DNA of 64,000 nt, taken from the NCBI RefSeq assembly GCF_040954645.1, contig NC_092807.1:26460309-26524308 (forward strand), read 5' to 3'. The notes beneath the pieces were generated by a model. The model was not told the DNA's origin and made no database searches. It saw only the letters and a list, made by a program, of their open reading frames with translations. Below are positions 56,385-64,000 of this stretch, in pieces. Source of the stretch: Diabrotica undecimpunctata. Lineage: Eukaryota > Arthropoda > Insecta > Coleoptera > Chrysomelidae. Made by a program: the position numbers and the translations under genes. Positions within the stretch are counted from its first letter, which is position 1, and the number at the start of each line of letters is the position of its first letter.

Positions 56385-57510
56385 ATGAAAATAAATTTGA
56401 TATTGGCTTTTAAAAACAGAATAGTCAAATTATCACACATCAATAACATCAACAAAGGGATATTAGAACTTAAATACACTTTATTAGAGAATTCATACCC
56501 AATTAAAATAATTAACAAATTTTTATTTAACAATCCTAATAATAGAATGATTGACATGAATCAAACAAGAGAAGCAAATCAACAAATCGTGCAATCACAA
56601 TTTACTTTCACATCACTACTGTTTAAATTCAAATATGGTTGTGTGAACTAATCAAAACATTTGTCCTCCCTGTATTCCTACGATCCCTATAAGTACGGCC
56701 ATCGGGCTCGTGGAATGTTTCCCTTTAAGGGACCAGAAGAGCACCAGTCGTTAAAAAGAAAAGACGCAACCCGGCACGTGAACCCATGCACGCATATTGA
56801 GTTGATTTCGTTCGTTGTTTTGTAGTGCAAACCCTGGTAATTAGACCCAGCGGTAAGTTTTACCTAGTTTTACCTAAACCTATAAATTGTCTTTGATTGT
56901 TTATTGCAACCATTTAAATTTTAATAATTATTTGCACCAATGAGTAAAGGTCCATTATTTTCTCGCCAGAGTTATCGAAGGAATAGTTCTGTTAATTAAG
57001 TACTATTAATTTGTAATAGTACATTTGTTTGTTAATACCCCACAACTACCTTACATACCAACATTAACACCTAAACTAACTAAAGTCTTTGCTAACTATT
57101 CTGATATTAAAATTGCAACTAAAAATGTTAAAACATTAGCATAATTGTATACAAAAACTGAATCACCTATTAGCATTATGGAAAGCTCAAATGTAGTTTA
57201 TATAATACCATGCGAAAATTGTGATAAGTCATACATCGGACACACATCTAGAAATCTAATAGGCAGACTAACATTACATAAAAGTGACCTTAGAAATAAT
57301 AAAAATACGTGTACATTAATAGATCATGCAATTAATAAAAATCATTCATTTAATTTCAATGAAACTAATATATTAAGACGTGAAAAACAATTAAATAAAA
57401 GAGAATTCTTAGAAATGGTATGCATAAATAAATATCAATGTGTTAATAAAAAAACTGATATTGATAAACTAAGCAATATCTCTAATTACATTCTATCTTA
57501 CGAAAATTAA
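56385..57510 (+). pseudogene. Penelope linker and GIY-YIG nuclease, copy 2
   Basis: First piece (to about 56619): MKINLILAFKNRIVKLSHIN, SYPIKIINKFLFNNPNNR, ANQQIVQSQFTFTSL. After the LTR insertion, 57050 onward continues PYIPTLTPKLTKVFANYSD, then 57145-57510 holds VVYIIPCENCDKSYIGHTSR, LIGRLTLHKSDLRN, NFNETNILRREKQLNKREFL. The last block preserves the nuclease C-terminal half that copy 1 has lost. A stop (TAA in KTLA*LY) sits near 57142. Confidence 0.85.
56620..57044. repeat. Solo LTR, 425 bp, with 5-bp target duplication
   Basis: It begins TGTTTAAATT, ends AATACCCCACA, and is flanked by ACTAC at 56615-56619 and 57045-57049. Penelope copy 1 supplies the empty site: its sequence reads TCACATCACTACCTTACATA with a single ACTAC. 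TG...CA ends and a 5-bp duplication are the marks of an LTR retrotransposon, reduced here to one LTR by recombination. It does not match the LTRs at 11.5-19.9 kb. Confidence 0.93.
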
Positions 57511-57638
57511 TACTATAATTTTCTAATATTAGATTTTCTGACTATAAATACTATAATTTCAAAAAATTTAAATATTCATATTTGGCGCCACTTTGTACGT
57601 AACCATAATAACAATTTAGCATATCCAAAATAAAACTT

Positions 57639-59590
<1,952 letters not shown>

Positions 59591-60019
59591 ATAGCGTTAA
59601 ACACTGCTCTGAAGTAGTCTTACGGTTAAGCTTATTGTAAACGAGGCAATCATCGCGCCGACAGCTTTCTCTTAAAAAAACAATTACGGTATTAGACGAC
59701 GGATGAAAGGATTCGATGCTTGCTCGCTCTCGACTGCACTTGGCGCAGAAAAGGGAAAGCAAGTATCGGCACACACAACCATCATTAGATCGCCGAACAA
59801 TTGCTTTGACTGGTAGTGATAAAGCCAAATGGGTTAACCTACCACTTAAATGTAAATACACGGAAATCTCCCATTGCCTGACGGGGGATACCGCGAAATA
59901 GTCGTGACCTGGCTCCAAAGACCAGGGGGCGGAGGAACGCCGGGGCTGGTTGTACCGCAGGAGGACAACCTACCTCGGTGAGTTTGGGAAGGTGTGTGTG
60001 GAAAGTAAGAATAAGTCTT

Positions 60020-60024
<5 letters not shown>
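59591..60024. other. GC-richer segment ending in a (TA)n tail
   Basis: This block differs in composition from its surroundings and ends GTTT(TA)n on the plus strand, as retrotransposed sequences do in this window. It contains CCGCAGGAGGACAACCTACC and similar GC-rich words. No protein or clear Pol III boxes recognised; perhaps the 3' end of an unrecognised LINE or a SINE. Confidence 0.35.

Positions 60025-60106
<82 letters not shown>
60025..60106. repeat. (TA)n microsatellite
   Basis: About 40 TA units. Confidence 0.95.
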
Positions 60107-60110
<4 letters not shown>

Positions 60111-60905
60111 ATATATTTATAAAATATATAAAAAACAAAATTTTGAACACCCAGTATTAACATTGGCAAATGTTTTTATGCTTAAATAAAAATAGAGTTT
60201 AGTACACGCTGAAAAAGAATTTTTGTTTTTTCAGCATAAATATTAACCACAATATTAATTTTTGAAGTTTCATGTGTAATATGAAAAATTGTTCAAAAAC
60301 TTTAAATATCTCAAAAACGGCTATTTTTTCGAGAATGGTATCCCAATAAAAATCGATCCAGAATTTCACGTAGATTCTAAAAAAAAAATAACAAAAAGCA
60401 CAGTTTCTATTTAAAATAAGAAACTTAATGGCGACTTCCGGTACAACCGTTAGTGCTAGAAGAATGCAAATATTTAAAAAATGAAGAATGCTTTGCATTA
60501 CCCATTATTTCAAGTTTGCAGAAACCAGTGACGACCAGAACTTTGAAAACTTTTAACCAACATGTTGCGTAAATGACCCTGTATATTTCATACTCAATGT
60601 TTATCAGTTTACATTATGATATTCAATTATTATAAAACATAATACAAAGTTATTTTTATTAAAAAAATCCCTAATGTCGTATTATCAAATTAAGAAAACC
60701 GTACATTTTTAATTTGAGAACTGCTGACTACCTGAGGCAAATCTGAACAGACACTTTTATTACTTATGCGACAGGCTAAAACGATCCTACTATACCCAAA
60801 ATTTTACGCAGGATATGGCATACTCAGTCCTTTGTAAAGGCAAAAGTGTAAGTATATAAGTGTAAGTATACAAGTAATAAATTTCCGAATGTGTGTGTAT
60901 TTGCC

Positions 60906-60909
<4 letters not shown>
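60107..60909. other. Noncoding, probably repeat-derived
   Basis: Contains wording such as AATATCTCAAAAACGGCTA and GTAAATGACCCTGTATATTT that has the feel of dispersed insect repeats, but no boundary can be drawn. Confidence 0.35.

Positions 60910-61000
<91 letters not shown>
60910..61000. repeat. (TA)n microsatellite
   Basis: About 45 TA units. Confidence 0.95.
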
Positions 61001-61004
<4 letters not shown>

Positions 61005-61088
61005 GTAATAAAGGTAAAAGGTATCGGCATAGCTCGCAACAAAAGAAAAAAAAATATAATAAAATATGTGTATAAGATGGAAGGCAAC

Positions 61089-61124
61089 CGTATATACGTA
61101 TTTCTGACTATTGGTCGTCTTCAG
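61089..61124 (-). other. Hammerhead-like motif
   Basis: The minus strand reads CTGAAGA-C-GACC-AATA-GTC-A-GAAA-TACGTATA. It has the same box-stem-box layout as the motif in the Penelope copy, between two (TA)n tracts. The stem is one mismatch short of perfect. Confidence 0.35.
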
Positions 61125-61173
61125 TACGGTGCAGACAAGTTAGAAAAGGAGCATATTAACTTTTCTTGTTATA

Positions 61174-61179
<6 letters not shown>

Positions 61180-61231
<52 letters not shown>
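61180..61231. repeat. (TA)n microsatellite
   Basis: About 25 TA units. Confidence 0.95.
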
Positions 61232-61234
<3 letters not shown>

Positions 61235-61495
61235 CTTGTACTGAAGCTGAACCATATGGAATTTAGAGAGGAAGACAATGATAGATTGGCAGTAGCAGAA
61301 CCAGAATGTTTTAGTGGAATTTACTATGCTCGAGGTGCTATAATAGATATGCAAATACTATTAATTAACAATTATTGCAAATTACTATTTTTGCAATGGT
61401 AACGAATAAAATACAACAAATTATGAGGTTTCTTTGGATTGACATAAAAAAGTACCAAGTATTAGTTTTTAAATAACGGAATGCAATGTAACGAA

Positions 61496-61665
61496 GCCAA
61501 GTTGAATTTTACAGTTTATATATGGCCAACAGACCAGAAAAATTTGTCATCAGATTCTGGCTTGACGTGAACCTAAAATTAAAATTCTTATTAAATGGCT
61601 TTTTGTACGTTATAAAAGACGAAATACGCTCTGGAAATAAACTGTTACAATACCGTAGAATGGGG
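61496..61665 (+). pseudogene. piggyBac-like transposase fragment
   Basis: The plus strand reads LYMANRPEKFVIRFWLDVN, then KLKFLLNGFLYVIKDEIRSG. This matches the block of piggyBac transposases that usually reads QYMPNKPAKFGIKFW......NGFPYLGKDE. Only about 45 codons are recognisable; the catalytic Asp residues and cysteine-rich end are not seen. Confidence 0.55.
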
Positions 61666-62156
61666 TGTCTTTGATTCTATGAGGTGACTTTAATAGAACA
61701 TGAATATTTTGTTTCAAGAGAGTATGCAACCCAAATGTTTCATCCGTTATGGTGGTTGTCTGAACTTAATTTCAGTGCATATGTTAATTAACTGTAGCAG
61801 AAGGCGTTTGTGGCGAATATGAAAAGTACTCTCTTATAAATGCACTGTTGAAGTTTTTGTTTTAATTTGAATATTTTAGCTTGTGTAACTAAATTTGAAT
61901 ATACAGCCCTCACCATACAATTTCAGGTAATTTTGTGTATGTTGCCTTAATTTATGTTTAACTGTCAATATTTTAAAATATTTAACCTAAGTTATTTTCG
62001 TAACTACTTCATGAAATTACATGATTTCTTCTCCGGGATCAGTTTGATATATTTGTCGAGATGACTTTGATATTTTATTTTTTTTTATAGTTTTCTTGAA
62101 ACTTCAAACTGTTAGTTAATTTCAGGTTTTCTTCATTATCTATATGAAAAGCCAAA
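61666..62156. other. Noncoding stretch
   Basis: No feature supported; may include more piggyBac-derived or pogo-derived sequence. Confidence 0.35.
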
Positions 62157-62336
62157 ATGCCGCGATATTATAAACGAGAGTTGGGATCAAGAAGCTACAA
62201 AAACTTCTCTGACGAAACTCTTGAATATGCTCTGCTTCAAATAGTAAACGGTAAGTTGTCTGTTAAAGCCGCTTCAGAAAGATTGAAAATTTCGTATGGT
62301 ACTTCATATAATAAATACAAAGGGGAGAATGGATAG
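62157..62336 (+). pseudogene. Pipsqueak-type HTH of a Tigger/jerky-like protein
   Basis: ATG at 62157 opens 59 codons: MPRYYKRELGSRSYKNFSDE, TLEYALLQIVNGKLSVKAAS and ERLKISYGTSYNKYKGENG, then TAG at 62334. This is the N-terminal DNA-binding helix-turn-helix of pogo/Tigger-derived transposases, where the usual continuation is K.GGPTVL. After the stop the same frame reads KPGGPNCVVGAG, so the stop is a point change. No catalytic part is seen downstream. Frame 62475-62620 (VVKTDVFNAPFANILAVLKT) is open for about 45 codons and may belong to the same gene. Confidence 0.7.
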
Positions 62337-62639
62337 AAACCAGGAGGGCCAAATTGCGTTGTCGGCGCTGGAGGAAAAATCAATCGTGTTGAATTGTCAA
62401 AAATCGAATTGAATGTTTTATTATTACCTTTTAACGAATACTCACTGATTGGACTTAAATCACTGGATGAAACCCATAAACATTTAAAGTTGTGAAGACC
62501 GACGTTTTTAATGCCCCTTTCGCTAATATCTTAGCAGTTCTGAAGACCCCAATGGTTGACACAAATGAAACAGCAGCGAAATGCATATTTCCTGGCAGAG
62601 TTGATGTTAAAGAAAAATAAATTTATTTTGTTTGCCTTT

Positions 62640-63800
62640 CATAATATATTCTTCTGACTTTTTTTACTATTATAGATTGTTTTACTAATTTGCTAAAATG
62701 TTTTTTACCTCAATAAAGTATTAGCTACTTCTAGAATCATTTATTATATACGAATTATCGCGTCTGTAGCAGCTATAAAAGTCACCCCCAAATTAAAATT
62801 GAAATCTCTAAAAATTGGCTTGATCGATTAAAAAATGGGTTGACATTGATATTACTACAGCTTTTATGCATCGGCTAAGCTATTTTTAAATGGGGTATCA
62901 CCCCACATCAATGGGTGACTTTTATATACACTTTTTTATTTTTTTTTGAGAAAATCCTCAATTTGAAAACATATATGCTATCAATTAAAGATTAAATAAA
63001 CATAAAATGCATCCCAATGGTGACTTTTCCACATTTTTGGGATAATTCATTTAAAAATTATGCTAGAGAATACGGAAAAAATTAACAAAGTTCTACAGTA
63101 CCAGAAAATCTTTTTTTGCTCCTTTTGCCCTCTTCCTAACCAAAAGAAGAAACGTAACGATGGAAAAAATTGTAGAGCGATATTTCGTGTAAAATAACCA
63201 TCACAATTTAATTTAATTTAAATTAATCAGAAAAAAGTTAGCTTGGTTTTATAAAAGCAAAATAAAATTCTTGTATTTTTTAGATTATTCTGTTGATTGA
63301 AATGGAAATCACATTAAAAAATATCATCCCTTGTGGAAACATGTGTGTTGTGGCGAAAATAAATCCTTTGCTAGATGCCTTTTTTATTTTCCCTAGTATT
63401 TAAATATATGTAACCAAATAAAGCAGGAATTTGTTAAAAAATTCCAATTTCAATGTAAATAGCTTTAATAAATTTGAATTATTTTTTGTTGGTTTTATTC
63501 CCGAATGCAAAAGTAGTTTATACATCAATGAACCATAGACCAGACAAAATGTCAATATGTTCTCTATAAAGTTTAAATACATGGCTTTTCGATTGATTGT
63601 AAGAACTTCACAGGTTAAACAAATAGGCAATTAAAATGGCATATTTATTTATAAAAAAATAAATTTTTTAACATTAAAAGTTTGACAAAGCGAATCATAG
63701 AAAAAATGACACTTTTCTTGCAACTTTTTTTTGAAGCGAAGTTTCTAAATTAGCGTTGTATTATTTTTTTCTCTATAGCAAAATTCTGGGGTTTGAATGG
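62640..63800. other. Noncoding AT-rich stretch
   Basis: No gene or element recognised. Confidence 0.4.
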
Positions 63801-64000
63801 GGTAGTGATGCGTAAAATATGACGCTGCATCCTGTTAGCGTCACTAGCCTCTCCTACTCAATTCCAACTCTGACCTCCACGCGGTGAACCCTAGTAACCT
63901 GAGCAACTCTGTGGAAGATTGTGGTAACTAACCACAGTGGAAAGCAGAGTCAAGGCAAACGAGAGTGGGAGAAATGGTCCTTCGAAGATTAGGGGGTTGG
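63801..64000 (+). other. GC-richer segment at window end, possible LINE leader
   Basis: Composition rises in GC, with text like CCACGCGGTGAACCCTAGTA and GGAAAGCAGAGTCAAGGC, resembling the 5' leader of insect LINEs on the plus strand. It is cut by the window edge, so it cannot be verified here. Confidence 0.3.

Overview
This window reads as a transposon-dense, AT-rich stretch of an animal nuclear genome, most likely an insect. Supporting signs are a eukaryotic-type tRNA gene with no encoded CCA and a Pol III T-run, many families of non-LTR retrotransposons (LINEs), Penelope-like elements with GIY-YIG domains, pogo/Tigger, Tc1/mariner-like, MULE, piggyBac-like and hAT-like DNA transposon remains, and more than a dozen long (TA)n tracts. 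A beetle would fit the mix, but that is inference only. I found no convincing multi-exon host gene. The only non-transposon candidates are one tRNA-Asp gene and one THAP-like exon. A 100-base N run at 25445-25544 is an assembly gap.

Layout. 1-7.1 kb: a MITE carrying a foreign insert with tRNA-Asp, a DDE-type transposase pseudogene split by a LINE with a 14-bp target duplication, then a 303+303 bp near-perfect palindrome. 7.1-11.4 kb: mostly noncoding, with a Penelope C-terminus and a Jockey-like RT piece. 11.5-19.9 kb: a tandem LTR-internal-LTR-internal-LTR array of a gag-protease element lacking reverse transcriptase. Each internal region carries the same tRNA-derived SINE with a (TA)n tail. 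20-25 kb: an LTR remnant and three LINE pieces. 25-34.5 kb: a gap, a hAT end, a THAP-like exon, and an 8.1-kb nested structure in which a pogo element holds both a LINE and a nearly intact DDE transposon. 35-37.7 kb: a complete but decayed Tc1 element and a LINE tail. 38-43.5 kb: two LINEs on the minus strand joined at a (TA)n tract. 43.7-48.5 kb: a TIR element, a foldback element whose arms were hit by a MITE and by a LINE, and a dispersed repeat. 48.7-53.5 kb: a MULE, another LINE and a mariner-like pseudogene. 53.9-59.6 kb: two Penelope copies in inverted orientation, one holding a solo LTR with 5-bp target duplications, then another LINE. 59.6-64 kb: repeat-rich sequence with piggyBac-like and pipsqueak-HTH fragments.

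How the parts relate. Nearly every recognised coding stretch is a broken mobile-element gene. The most coherent element is the DDE transposon at 31.7-34.0 kb, whose 446-codon transposase has a single in-frame stop. Three minus-strand LINEs and the SINE all end in (TA)n, while two other LINE families end in (GAA)n and one in an ATT-type tract. This suggests the microsatellites here are retrotransposon tails, and that the SINE may borrow the machinery of a (TA)-tailed LINE. All family calls come from reading motifs by eye; no database search was run.
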